A DNA stretch of 52,746 nt from a virus. The notes beneath the pieces were generated by a model, which did no database searches, was not told the origin of the DNA, and worked only from the letters and a program-made list of their open reading frames with translations. Position numbers and translations under genes: made by a program. The stretch covers positions 1-52,746 of IMG/VR virus record IMGVR_UViG_3300005264_000083, one strand, 5' to 3'. Each line of letters opens with the position of its first letter. The stretch's first letter is position 1. Positions 24,662-33,011 of the stretch are shown piece after piece.

Positions 24662-26134
24662 TTAAATGTTAGAAGCAGCCTCATTAATGTTATCGATGAT
24701 AACGCTATAATTAGGTTTAAAAACAATAGGTGTACCATAAAATACTTGTACCCAGTGTTTATAAAGACCAATCGTTGCGAAATCAATCTTTAACATAGGA
24801 GTTAACTGACGAAGTGTCATACTGTCAGCATCAGCTTGTAGTAAGTAAGCCTGTGAACTACCTGGTTTCATGTTGTTTAAGTCAATGAAAGGAGTAGTAG
24901 CGGCAGCACGAAGTACATAACCGATAAATTTGGCTGTAGAAGCAGCACCATCTTTTTCAGAACGATAAACTGCATAAGCATCAGGAGTAACACCAGAAGC
25001 AGGATCCGCAATGTTGATCTGAACTCTATCACCAGCAGCTACTGTAATAGCAGCTGAATCAACAGGAGCACTCTCACCATTCTTATTTACAGAAGCAACT
25101 CTGTAAATGTAATCACCAGCTTCAAGATCTGTGTTAGCTGCATTTGTATCAACTTCAACTGCACTTGCAGGAGCATTAGGAGTTGAGCTATTGTCAGCTA
25201 CGCCACGAGATTTTGATTTAGGGGTTAGGAACCTTGAACTCATTAAGTCAATCATGCCAAGACAAGTATACATTCCAGGAACTACTGTACCAGGACGGAT
25301 ATTACCTTTACCATCATTGAAACGTTCTTTAGGATAATAAGATCTTGAGAAATCACTGTGAGCTTTAGGAGAAAGTAAAAGTCTGTCTGGAGCACCGAAG
25401 TCCTCAAGAGCAACTCTGCAGCTTTCTTCAATAGCTTCAGGGCTCAAAATCTGATCGTCCATAGAAACAACATGAGAAAGTTCATCACCAAAACCAGCGA
25501 AATCTTTCTGTTTAAACTGCTCTTCATTAAAACCACGTCTTAACTGATTATCAATTCCTCTAAATGCATAGAATTCATTATCAAAAGCAGCACTTCCATC
25601 GAACTCACCATCAACAGAGAAAAAACCAGAACCTGAAAAACAGGCACGTTCAATTTCTCTCAAAAGGTATGATACGCCATTCTTAGTTTCTTTAGCAATT
25701 ACATCGCCATGTCCACTACTAACTTGTGTCATAACATGATGGATTCTTTTCTTTACACCTAAGTACTTGACGATCTCGAAACGTCTGTTGTACTGTGCAT
25801 CTTCTTCTCTTGGTTCTTCATCTGACTCTTCGATCCACGCTGTTCCAGCTCCGCCCATTTTTGATTGAAGAGAATACTCTTCGACCAAGTTATAAGCACG
25901 AGATTTGGAAAGCATATTAAAAAGAATCACGTGTTTGTCTATCTCGGAAACAATTTTTAGGGTAGGTTCTAGAGACTCAGTCATAAACACACCACCGCCT
26001 GTTAAGCTATCTGGTGTACCTGTATATTGAGGACCCCCAGGATTTAAAGCCTTATTAAGACTTTCAACTTCCTGATTAGTACCTGTGCCCATAAAAGATT
26101 CATTGTTTGCGAGTTTTTCAATATTTTCACTCAT
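24662..26134 (-). CDS. major capsid protein (HK97 fold) with inserted Ig/FN3-like domain
   Basis: 490 aa. Head-forming subunit. Recognisable features: YNLVEEYSLQSKMGGAGTAW (81-100), RRFEIVKYLGVKKRIHHVMTQVS (117-139), VSYLLREIERACFSGSG (154-170) and RLLLSPKAHSDFS (251-263), followed after an insertion by DFATIGLYKHWVQVFYGTPIVFKP (451-474). Residues about 312-422 are an inserted beta-sandwich (AGDYIYRVASVNKNGES ... DAYAVYRSEKDG) of Ig/FN3 type that would project from the capsid. No N-terminal scaffold or protease gene lies directly upstream. Higher GC than neighbours and a strong terminator fit abundant expression. Confidence 0.85.
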   Translation of the reverse strand: MSENIEKLANNESFMGTGTNQEVESLNKALNPGGPQYTGTPDSLTGGGVFMTESLEPTLKIVSEIDKHVILFNMLSKSRAYNLVEEYSLQSKMGGAGTAWIEESDEEPREEDAQYNRRFEIVKYLGVKKRIHHVMTQVSSGHGDVIAKETKNGVSYLLREIERACFSGSGFFSVDGEFDGSAAFDNEFYAFRGIDNQLRRGFNEEQFKQKDFAGFGDELSHVVSMDDQILSPEAIEESCRVALEDFGAPDRLLLSPKAHSDFSRSYYPKERFNDGKGNIRPGTVVPGMYTCLGMIDLMSSRFLTPKSKSRGVADNSSTPNAPASAVEVDTNAANTDLEAGDYIYRVASVNKNGESAPVDSAAITVAAGDRVQINIADPASGVTPDAYAVYRSEKDGAASTAKFIGYVLRAAATTPFIDLNNMKPGSSQAYLLQADADSMTLRQLTPMLKIDFATIGLYKHWVQVFYGTPIVFKPNYSVIIDNINEAASNI

Positions 26135-26310
26135 TTTAAATCCCTTTTAGGTTAAATTATTAAAACTAAACTAATATCCTTGCATATTTTTATTATTTAC
26201 TCGATTACTCGGTTAGAACAACCATTTAGGCGAACAAACTTTTTTTAACGTGAAAGTGTAACACTAATTGATATTATAAGACAATATGAAAATTTTTTAA
26301 AGTATTTTGT
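26135..26310 (-). promoter_or_regulatory. capsid leader region with possible promoter
   Basis: 176-bp gap, the longest leader in the late region. On the minus strand TATAAT (26273-26278) has a weak TTAAAA box 17 bp upstream (26296-26301), giving about a 140-nt untranslated leader to the capsid ATG. No ORF is seen. It probably separates accessory from late transcription, but AT-richness makes the promoter call tentative. Confidence 0.4.
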
Positions 26311-27690
26311 CTATTTATATGAATGATAGTAGAATTCTGATGCTAAAGTGACAGCTAATACTTTGTCTTCTTGACCTAATTCACCAGCTATTACTTTGTC
26401 TTTTAGATATTTTTTGACTTCACCAATTATAGGGCCACCAGTTAAATCTAATAGAATCATTATTTCTCTTCCATCAAGTGGACTCTTAATTGGCGGGATT
26501 TGCATTTCTAAATATACATCAACTGCTTTTTTGATAAGATCCATCCCCTCATCCCACCATTCTTCTTTCATGCCTAAATAATCACATATTAGGATTTCAC
26601 ACATATCTTGGAACATAGTAGGAGACTCTTCTTTACATTCATTTATAAATTTTCTTAATGCTTTCTTAGATTTAGAGAGGTGTAATCTCATATGATTTTT
26701 AATAATCCATTTTATACGTCTGGTATCTTTAATAGGTAATTTCATATTATAACAGAACTTTTCAGCTATTTGATCAGCTCCTACTATCTGATGATCATAG
26801 AAGTGATCTATATTATTCTCATCGGTTGTTTTACAGAATGGCTTACCTGAATCATGGAGTAGCCAAGCTAATGATAATATTGGATCTTTTTTAGATGATA
26901 AATATTCTAATCCTGGAAGTGTATGATTATATACATCAAATTTATGATGTCTACAGTTTTGGGTACACTGATTCATGGGATGTAGAAATGGAAATAATTT
27001 GCATATCTCATTTACATGATTTTCAAATATTTTTTTAACATCCTGCCCTAATAATAATTTTAAAGATTCTTCTTTTACTCTTTCAGTACTACAGAATATA
27101 AGTGCATCATCTAGAAAATATTCTGCATCCATTTCACATATAGGATTTCCACTCAATCCCCCTATTTGAGAAAGAAATCTAAAGAATCTAATAGCTCTTA
27201 AATAATCCTCTTGAATTCTATTTTCACCTTTACCAACAAATCTAAGAGTTTTACTTTTAATGTCTTCCAATCCATAAATATAATCAAATACTTCCTTAGT
27301 ATTCAAATCCATATATAAAGCATTTATAGTAAAATCTCTTCTTTTAGCATCCTCTTCAAATGATGTGGTATATTCAACCTTAGTATGCCTGCCATCACAA
27401 TCTACATCCTTCCTGAGTGTTGTAATTTCATAAAAATATTTAGTATCTCCTAATTGGACTATAGCTGTTAATGTCCCATGTTTCAATCCTGTGGGAATCC
27501 AACTAATTCCACCATAATCAAATATGTCCATCATTTCTTCTGGGGTGGCTGTTGTTGCTAAGTCTATGTCATTATAAGGTCTTTTTAATAAATAATCTCT
27601 TACAAAACCCCCACAGGCAAAAGTAGGATGTTCACGATTCTCTAAAGTTTCTTGTATAATCTGAGCTCCTAAATAATAATTATTCTCCAT
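26311..27690 (-). CDS. cca: CCA-adding tRNA nucleotidyltransferase
   Basis: 459 aa, class II nucleotidyltransferase that builds or repairs the 3' CCA of tRNAs. Motifs: CGGFVRD (26-32), metal-binding D41-I-D43 (NDIDLA), RRDFTINALYMD, YLRAIRFFRF, and a C-terminal HD domain (LLHDSGKP, then H-R-H-x-like KNHMRLH). Length and order match bacterial CCA enzymes with HD domain. It belongs to the tRNA/RNA-repair theme of this genome (RlaP, RNA ligase, RtcB remnant). The start overlaps the upstream gene by 11 bp. Confidence 0.9.
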   Translation of the reverse strand: MENNYYLGAQIIQETLENREHPTFACGGFVRDYLLKRPYNDIDLATTATPEEMMDIFDYGGISWIPTGLKHGTLTAIVQLGDTKYFYEITTLRKDVDCDGRHTKVEYTTSFEEDAKRRDFTINALYMDLNTKEVFDYIYGLEDIKSKTLRFVGKGENRIQEDYLRAIRFFRFLSQIGGLSGNPICEMDAEYFLDDALIFCSTERVKEESLKLLLGQDVKKIFENHVNEICKLFPFLHPMNQCTQNCRHHKFDVYNHTLPGLEYLSSKKDPILSLAWLLHDSGKPFCKTTDENNIDHFYDHQIVGADQIAEKFCYNMKLPIKDTRRIKWIIKNHMRLHLSKSKKALRKFINECKEESPTMFQDMCEILICDYLGMKEEWWDEGMDLIKKAVDVYLEMQIPPIKSPLDGREIMILLDLTGGPIIGEVKKYLKDKVIAGELGQEDKVLAVTLASEFYYHSYK

Positions 27691-28117
27691 ATATATCCAC
27701 CTTCATTGGGTTATCTAATCCATATTGTTTTATATATTTAAGTTTATCATACAATTCTGTATTAGTTTGCATAATATTAGATATGTGAGATTTAAGTTCT
27801 TCATTTTCTTTTTTAAGCTGTTCTACTTCTTCATTTAATCTAGCTGATTCTAACAACATATCCGTTCCGGAGGCTGGAGGCATTGCAGCTTCAAAATATT
27901 CAGCATCATTATCAAAATAAGAGTTTCCCCACCCCGCCCAATTTACCGCCCAATCTTTGATGGCATCGTTGATGTCTTTAATATATTCAACAGAATGAGA
28001 GTGGGTATAAGCTTCGTCTGTTACTGTGTTGTCATCTAAATCTTTTCTCCTCCCTCTTAAATATATTGTATCCTTAAAAATTTGAAGGCATTCATCTGAT
28101 TTTATTTTTAGCATCAT
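27680..28117 (-). CDS. hypothetical protein with leucine-zipper-like coil
   Basis: 145 aa from ATG 28117 (MMLKIKSDECLQIFKD), preferred over 28159 because AGGTG precedes it and a small gene with a strong SD occupies the upstream stretch. Contains WAVNWAGWGNSYFDND and a C-terminal coiled coil (LNEEVEQLKKENEELKSHI). Overlaps the CCA gene start. Confidence 0.6.
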   Translation of the reverse strand: MMLKIKSDECLQIFKDTIYLRGRRKDLDDNTVTDEAYTHSHSVEYIKDINDAIKDWAVNWAGWGNSYFDNDAEYFEAAMPPASGTDMLLESARLNEEVEQLKKENEELKSHISNIMQTNTELYDKLKYIKQYGLDNPMKVDIYGE

Positions 28118-28256
28118 ATTTAAGACACCTACTTTCTTCTTTATTCCTAAATTTCTCATTCATATCAAATATTTGGAATACTATTTTATATTGATCTGTT
28201 CCTATTTGTTGAGCATCAATCATATAATCAATTCTGTCTGGTATATTAATTCTCAT
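28092..28256 (-). CDS. small hypothetical protein
   Basis: 54 aa (MRINIPDRIDYMIDAQQ...), with a strong AGGAGG SD 4-5 nt before ATG 28256. Overlaps the next gene by 26 bp. No family recognised. Confidence 0.55.
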   Translation of the reverse strand: MRINIPDRIDYMIDAQQIGTDQYKIVFQIFDMNEKFRNKEESRCLKYDAKNKIR

Positions 28257-28264
28257 ATTTCCTC

Positions 28265-28480
28265 CTACTGAATTTCCTTTAATATTTCAAGTAGTTCTTC
28301 ACTATTTATTATATTCTTTTTACTAAGAAAAGCTAGTAAGCTAGAGTTAAATTTTACTAATTTTTCCATAGTTTTTTCCATATCCTCTAACTGGCCTTGA
28401 TCATAATCTCCACCATCAAAAGCCCTCTTAAAATTCCCATTCTTAATCATATCCATTAAATCTTCTTCAAATATATACAT
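28265..28480 (-). CDS. small acidic helical protein
   Basis: 71 aa, GGGGG SD before ATG 28480. Two helices (LEDMEKTMEKLVKFNSSLLAFL; SEELLEILKEIQ). Function unknown. Confidence 0.6.
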   Translation of the reverse strand: MYIFEEDLMDMIKNGNFKRAFDGGDYDQGQLEDMEKTMEKLVKFNSSLLAFLSKKNIINSEELLEILKEIQ

Positions 28481-28488
28481 ATTACCCC

Positions 28489-28794
28489 CTATTCATCATC
28501 CCAATTTAAATCTGTTTTTATCATATCCTCCCTGTCTCTTCTAACAAACTCTTCATTTTCTTTGTCTAGCTCAATAAACTGAATATTTGGACAAACAGAA
28601 TATATTTTTTTACAGTTATCACATTGAAAATAATAGAAAAACTCTTCATCTACATGGCTATGAGTCCCACATTCACAATGAATGTCCATACACACATCAG
28701 TACCTTTCCATTGAATCCACCCAGAAGTTCCTTCATGTACAATTTCTCTTTCTTTCATCCATTCCCAGTGTTTATTCCATTCATCATAACTCAT
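28489..28794 (-). CDS. phage zinc-ribbon protein
   Basis: 101 aa. A central four-cysteine/His ribbon (CECGTHSHVDEEFFYYFQCDNCKKIY, given here in outline: C-x-C near 39, C-x2-C near 58) sits after an aromatic-rich N-terminus (WNKHWEWMKE). This small ribbon type recurs in large phages; function unknown. ATGA overlap with the ligase gene. Confidence 0.65.
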   Translation of the reverse strand: MSYDEWNKHWEWMKEREIVHEGTSGWIQWKGTDVCMDIHCECGTHSHVDEEFFYYFQCDNCKKIYSVCPNIQFIELDKENEEFVRRDREDMIKTDLNWDDE

Positions 28795-29995
28795 ACTTCC
28801 CTCCTATCTCCATGTATACATTTTACAATTGGGAACCTCAAACTATATTCACCTTTTTGATTTTTTGTTTCTTCGAAGTATTGTACTGTGATTGTCTTAC
28901 CAATAATATCTTGAGGATCATTATAATATTGTTTTCTTTCATCTAAAGTGAATCCAGATCCAACTCCAACAACATTCCCTTTGTGTTCAATATTAACATT
29001 CGTGACAGTTGTAATAGTTTCTTCTAATCCCGTATCTTTATTTATCATTCTAACTGGACCGACATCTACGCTTTTAACAACATATTCAGAATCAAACATC
29101 TTCTTTACTTTCAATAAGTTATTAGATCTTTTACCTTCATAAGGAACATCTTTTCTGATGATTAGTCCCTCCCATTTATTATCTGTGGCAAATTGAGATT
29201 TTCTTGTTAGCTGCTCTTTATCATTTATTTTAGTTTGTTCTAGAACTTCTAAATGAGGAAGATTTTCAATTTCTTGGCCCAATTCTCCCTTTAAGACTCC
29301 ATACCTTTTGGTTAGTTCAAAATGACTACTTTTATTATCAAATTCTTCGACATCTAATATATCAAATATATAATATTTTGGATTTTTAATAATATGATCT
29401 TTCTTTCTAATTTGCTTCATAATTCCCTGAAAGTCTTCATTCCCATCTTTATCTACTAAGCATACTTCTCCGTCCAATATCATATCATGCATACTTTCTT
29501 AACAATAATACATCTAACTCCATCGAGTTTTCTTGAAGCATACCAATCTTCTTTTTCAAAATCAATCTTGCCAGCCCTGTCTTCGTATTTATTAGCTAGG
29601 GCCACGTTAAATGTAGGAATACATTTTGGAAATACTTTATTTATTGATTTAGCATCCATTCTAATCTTTAGATCTTTGTCAATAATATTATAGATAAGCT
29701 CTTGATATTGTGGATATTCTTCAATATAACTATTAACCAACGCAATAGCCTTATGCCCTGTTACTTTTCTATCTTTTAATTTATCTAAAACTTCAATGAT
29801 ATTAAGATGACAATTTTCCACCAAATCTTGTCTCTTCTTAATATTCTTAGACGTAACATGAAACTGATAAAATGGATTATAAACGTAGAATAACAACTCT
29901 TTACACTGTGGATATTTAGCTAATATCTCTTTCTTCTCGTTTGATGAGTTGGTTGTATTTAATTCATTAACCATATTTTGTAAATCTGCTAACAT
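28791..29995 (-). pseudogene. ATP-dependent DNA ligase, broken by internal deletion and frameshift
   Basis: Two adjacent frames make one ligase. 29480-29995 ends with motif I, WYASRKLDGVRCI (nucleophile K156), and stops soon after. 28791-29492 resumes with motif III ILDGEVCLVD, YIFDILD, then motif IV WEGLIIRK and motif V LLKVKK, plus a C-terminal OB-like domain. Only about 20 residues separate motif I from motif III, where family members have about 40-60, and the SRxG motif Ia is absent. A deletion not divisible by three has therefore removed part of the adenylation domain. Without recoding, no active ligase can be made. Confidence 0.8.
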
Positions 29996-30003
29996 ATTAC
30001 CTC

Positions 30004-30312
30004 CTAATTACAATCTATTTTTTTAAATAACAAATGAGCATGCCCAAACGTCTCAGTTTTATAATGGCTGAAATATCTAACGTCTCTTAACATATATTTA
30101 CGTTTACCCACCCTAAATACTTTATATTTAATTGAAAAATCTAATTTTTCCCACTCCCATTCCTCATAATCATCCTTATCCCAATTATATGCTAGACAAT
30201 CCCCCTCTTTAAAATCAGGATTAATATTTACAAATCTAGATGCAATAAAACAAATAGTTGGTATTATTATAATTAAAAGTATTATTGGAAAAAATTCTTT
30301 TAAATGCTTCAT
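30004..30312 (-). CDS. membrane-anchored hypothetical protein
   Basis: 102 aa. One N-terminal TM helix (FFPIILLIIIIPTICFIASRF, residues 7-27) followed by a soluble domain with acidic WDKDDYEEWEWEKLDF and aromatic/basic segments. SD AGGAGG. Likely displayed outside the inner membrane; role unknown. Confidence 0.6.
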   Translation of the reverse strand: MKHLKEFFPIILLIIIIPTICFIASRFVNINPDFKEGDCLAYNWDKDDYEEWEWEKLDFSIKYKVFRVGKRKYMLRDVRYFSHYKTETFGHAHLLFKKIDCN

Positions 30313-30313
30313 A

Positions 30314-30436
30314 TTACCTCCTAATTCTTCTTCTAATCAATCCACATCTTAAACATATGTTATTATTCCATTTATGATCAAAATAATAACACCATAATTC
30401 TCTAAGATCTTGAAAAAACTTATAAAACTTTTTCAT
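30314..30436 (-). CDS. mini zinc-ribbon protein (40 aa)
   Basis: Starts MKKFYKFFQDLRELW at ATG 30436, SD GGAAGAAG. The remainder, C-x4-DHKW-x4-ICLRCG, is a minimal zinc-binding knuckle. Overlaps the gene upstream by 17 bp and ends 1 bp before the TM gene's start region. Confidence 0.5.
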   Translation of the reverse strand: MKKFYKFFQDLRELWCYYFDHKWNNNICLRCGLIRRRIRR

Positions 30437-30785
30437 CTTCTTCCTTCTGTTCTTTACAAGCTTTCAAAATTACTTCCTTAATATACCTAGCTGCCTGATA
30501 AATCTCATCATATCTGAAAAATTTTCTATCTCTCCAATTTTCATCGTTTGCTGGCAAATTACTTGGAAATTTTACTTCCTTATATTTATATACTACAATA
30601 TTATCCGAATTTCTATTCTCACAGAATGCAATATTTGTATTTCCGGTTTTGATTACATACCCTTGTTCACGACAATTATCAAAACATTCAACCCAATTAT
30701 CCACCTTATCATCACTAGAAAACATTGAATTAAGAATATTTAGAATTGATTCAGCAACTAGTAAACCTTGACATTTTTTAATCAT
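30420..30785 (-). CDS. hypothetical protein
   Basis: 121 aa. Helical N-terminus (VAESILNILNSMF), mixed alpha/beta centre (NTNIAFCENRNSDNIVVYKYKEV), helical acidic end. Overlaps the small gene upstream by 8 bp. No family recognised. Confidence 0.55.
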   Translation of the reverse strand: MIKKCQGLLVAESILNILNSMFSSDDKVDNWVECFDNCREQGYVIKTGNTNIAFCENRNSDNIVVYKYKEVKFPSNLPANDENWRDRKFFRYDEIYQAARYIKEVILKACKEQKEEDEKVL

Positions 30786-30933
30786 TTTTCTTCTCCTCTT
30801 TATCTGTGCTTAAAATATAATCCTTTAACTCTTTGAATTTCATCTCATAAATAACACTCCAAGCTTCCCTTTTCTCTGTTGCATACCTATAATAGTATTG
30901 ACATAATTTTTCTGTTAATTTTGTTTCATCCAT
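30778..30933 (-). CDS. small helical protein (51 aa)
   Basis: MDETKLTEKLCQYYYRYATE..., SD GGGGG before ATG 30933. Charged C-terminus KEEKKND. Unknown function; coupled to its neighbours by overlap. Confidence 0.5.
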   Translation of the reverse strand: MDETKLTEKLCQYYYRYATEKREAWSVIYEMKFKELKDYILSTDKEEKKND

Positions 30934-30935
30934 TT

Positions 30936-31166
30936 TTACCCCCTTTTATATTTTATCTTACCTTCTACAATAGCCTTTTCTAATTCCTCTGTTGTCATAA
31001 GTGTATATTTATTCTTTTTAGTATATACTTTATGTAAATCTCCCATCAAAATTTTTCTCATGGACATCCCATCTAAACCTGAAATACCCCTATCATATTT
31101 ATTCTTAAACTCCTGTATTAGTTTTGGAAGTGGCCATTCATTTATATCATAATAATTTTTACTCAT
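30936..31166 (-). CDS. hypothetical protein
   Basis: 76 aa (MSKNYYDINEWPLPKLIQEF...), SD AGGAGG. First gene after the promoter at 31186-31214. Mixed alpha/beta, C-terminal TTEELEKAIVEGKI helix. Family unknown. Confidence 0.6.
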   Translation of the reverse strand: MSKNYYDINEWPLPKLIQEFKNKYDRGISGLDGMSMRKILMGDLHKVYTKKNKYTLMTTEELEKAIVEGKIKYKRG

Positions 31167-31185
31167 CCCTACCTCCTATAATTCT

Positions 31186-31214
31186 ATTATATAACAACTA
31201 GGAGATAATGTCAC
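31186..31214 (-). promoter_or_regulatory. sigma70-like promoter
   Basis: Minus strand: -35 GTGACA (31209-31214), 17-bp spacer, -10 TATAAT (31186-31191). The spacer starts TTATCTC and ends AGTTGTTA, resembling the other promoters found here at 791, 18941 and 34035. It overlaps the end of the Fic-like gene and drives 30936 and downstream genes. Confidence 0.7.
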
Positions 31215-31857
31215 GAACTTTCTTCAGAAATTCTTCCTCTATTTTATCTGAATCATAGACAAAACATTGGAAGTCAAGATATTCATGATATATTGGGACA
31301 AAATTCCATTGGGATAATATAGAGTTAACTTGAGCCATACAAAGGCTAAAATTAATCTTTTCAAATGGATGGGTTATTACGAATAAATACATATAGTTAG
31401 CTAGTAGTCGTAAGTCCTTAGATTTCATTAGTTTATCCATATATTCCGATAATTTATTTAAGTAACTATCGAGATATTTTGGATCGGGAAGTATTAATTG
31501 ATATGTGTCATTCTTGTTGATTAAACTATGTGTCATTCGCTCAGAAATGCCTTTTATGCGCGGCTTTAATATAGGTTCATTGGTTTGTATAATATACCAT
31601 TCTTTCTTTAAATTGGGCCGTTCTATTTCGTCTACGTTAGGGTGATTTCTGAATAAACTCTTAATGCTATCTGGTGATTTTGTACAGTTAGTATATCCAT
31701 TATAACCCTTTGAAATTATTCGGTGCATATTGATTAGCATAAATTTATAAGGAATGGTTGGGTTATTAAACCATGATAAGAAATAGTTGGTGGCTTTTTC
31801 TATATTCTTTAAATAAGTAGGATCCACGTTTTCTTGTGGGAATCTGGTGAACTTCAT
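31198..31857 (-). CDS. Fic/Doc-fold protein with degenerate catalytic motif
   Basis: 219 aa. Fold signature: LINMHRIISKGY (43-52), a flap-like RIKGISERMTHSL region, helix LRLLANYMYLFVITHPF and motif H163-P-F-E-K-I-N-F-S-L. Fic enzymes (AMPylators) carry HPF-x-(D/E)-GNGR-x2-R; here His, Pro, Phe and one Glu/Asn remain, but the GNGR phosphate-binding loop and final Arg are replaced. It is therefore probably catalytically dead or altered, perhaps a binding decoy or antitoxin-like protein. The start overlaps a TM gene by 92 bp, which makes the exact N-terminus uncertain. Confidence 0.6.
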   Translation of the reverse strand: MKFTRFPQENVDPTYLKNIEKATNYFLSWFNNPTIPYKFMLINMHRIISKGYNGYTNCTKSPDSIKSLFRNHPNVDEIERPNLKKEWYIIQTNEPILKPRIKGISERMTHSLINKNDTYQLILPDPKYLDSYLNKLSEYMDKLMKSKDLRLLANYMYLFVITHPFEKINFSLCMAQVNSILSQWNFVPIYHEYLDFQCFVYDSDKIEEEFLKKVRDIIS

Positions 31858-31987
31858 GCATCTTCTCTAAAAGATCTCTTCTAAATTCTCTCATTAATTT
31901 TTTTCTATGTCTCCTCCCTAAAATAAGAAATATAGTATTGAATAATACAAAGCCAACCACACATCCTAAAATAAATGAATAATTCAT
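31766..31987 (-). CDS. small membrane protein
   Basis: 73 aa. N-terminal TM helix (FILGCVVGFVLFNTIFLIL) then a basic tail (GRRHRKKLMREFRRDLLEKM). The last 30 residues overlap the Fic-like gene in another frame and look less natural, so the protein may truly end sooner or the region may carry an indel. Confidence 0.5.
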   Translation of the reverse strand: MNYSFILGCVVGFVLFNTIFLILGRRHRKKLMREFRRDLLEKMHEVHQIPTRKRGSYLFKEYRKSHQLFLIMV

Positions 31988-31988
31988 A

Positions 31989-32552
31989 CTACCTCCAAAT
32001 TAATATCAAATCATGATCGTCATTAAATTCAATGATTTCATCGGGATTACATATCTCCTGCCATTGTTCTTTAGTCATTAACCTCTCATCCCCACCAGTT
32101 GGTTTTTTATATTTAGCGGACGGAACATAATGAATCAGATTATTACATATCTCTTTCTGATGGCTAATTATATCTCTAATTGTTCCATCTGAGAAATGCT
32201 CAAGGACTCCATGTGAATGAATAATATCAAACTTTAAAGTTCCTTTATATGGGTGAATTATATCATGATTTTTGATATAAGACATACTAGAAACCACATT
32301 TTGACTGGCTAACTCTAACATTTTATTACTGTTATCAAATAAATGATGATAAGCTCTTCCTACCCTAGCCTGTAATAATCTGCTAATATTTCCAGCTCCA
32401 CATCCGAATTCAGCTACATTCAATTTATTTCCAGAATATATTTCATTAGCTAAATCTACAATCTTGTTTAAGAATGGTTCATACTTTTTTCCTAAGTATT
32501 CTCTATATTTATCATTCATTCTTTTAAGATAAAAATCATACCAGTCTACCAT
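31989..32552 (-). CDS. class I SAM-dependent methyltransferase
   Basis: 187 aa. Motif I NVAEFGCGAGNISRLL (about 45-60), acidic Asp after strand 2 (HHLFDNSNKMLELA), DIIHPYKGTLKFDIIHSHGVLEHF as motifs II/III with the 'HGVLEH' post-III signature. A Rossmann methyltransferase of the methyltransf_11/25 type; substrate unknown. Lies beside the Fic-like protein and the receiver gene. Confidence 0.75.
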   Translation of the reverse strand: MVDWYDFYLKRMNDKYREYLGKKYEPFLNKIVDLANEIYSGNKLNVAEFGCGAGNISRLLQARVGRAYHHLFDNSNKMLELASQNVVSSMSYIKNHDIIHPYKGTLKFDIIHSHGVLEHFSDGTIRDIISHQKEICNNLIHYVPSAKYKKPTGGDERLMTKEQWQEICNPDEIIEFNDDHDLILIWR

Positions 32553-32560
32553 AATCTCTC

Positions 32561-33004
32561 CTATTTAAAACAATCTTTATCTGTACTAGGTATATAATCA
32601 ATAGCAATATCATATAGTTCTCCCATTAATACCCTAACATCCGTAGCCATTTTTCTTCCACAGAAATGTAACATGCAATTTTCTTGTTCATTAAATTGCA
32701 TATTAGAACATCCATCAAATCTAATATTCCCCGATAAAAATATCTGAGCTTCTTCTAAATCAGTAACCACATCCATTCCATGATCAGCATTATCTCTTTC
32801 ATAAACTCTTTTAATTGTGTTTTTATAAATTCCTGGCTCAGTAGGTGTCTCAGTGGTTTCACTTATTATCTTATATGTTTTAAATCCCATTACTGCTTCA
32901 TTAATAAGCCAATACCTAGCTGTATATTCAATATTATCAAAATGTTTTGTGCATATCTTCATTTTAAGCTGCCTTTCGTAATTATGAGTAAATATTTCTT
33001 TCAT
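32561..33004 (-). CDS. hypothetical protein
   Basis: 147 aa from ATG 33004, or 133 aa from ATG 32962 (MKICTKHFDN), which has a better SD (AAAGG, 9-nt spacing) and is my preferred start. Soluble, with several Cys/His (CSNMQFNEQENCMLHFCGRK). Family unknown. Confidence 0.6.
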   Translation of the reverse strand: MKEIFTHNYERQLKMKICTKHFDNIEYTARYWLINEAVMGFKTYKIISETTETPTEPGIYKNTIKRVYERDNADHGMDVVTDLEEAQIFLSGNIRFDGCSNMQFNEQENCMLHFCGRKMATDVRVLMGELYDIAIDYIPSTDKDCFK

Positions 33005-33011
33005 TATATTA

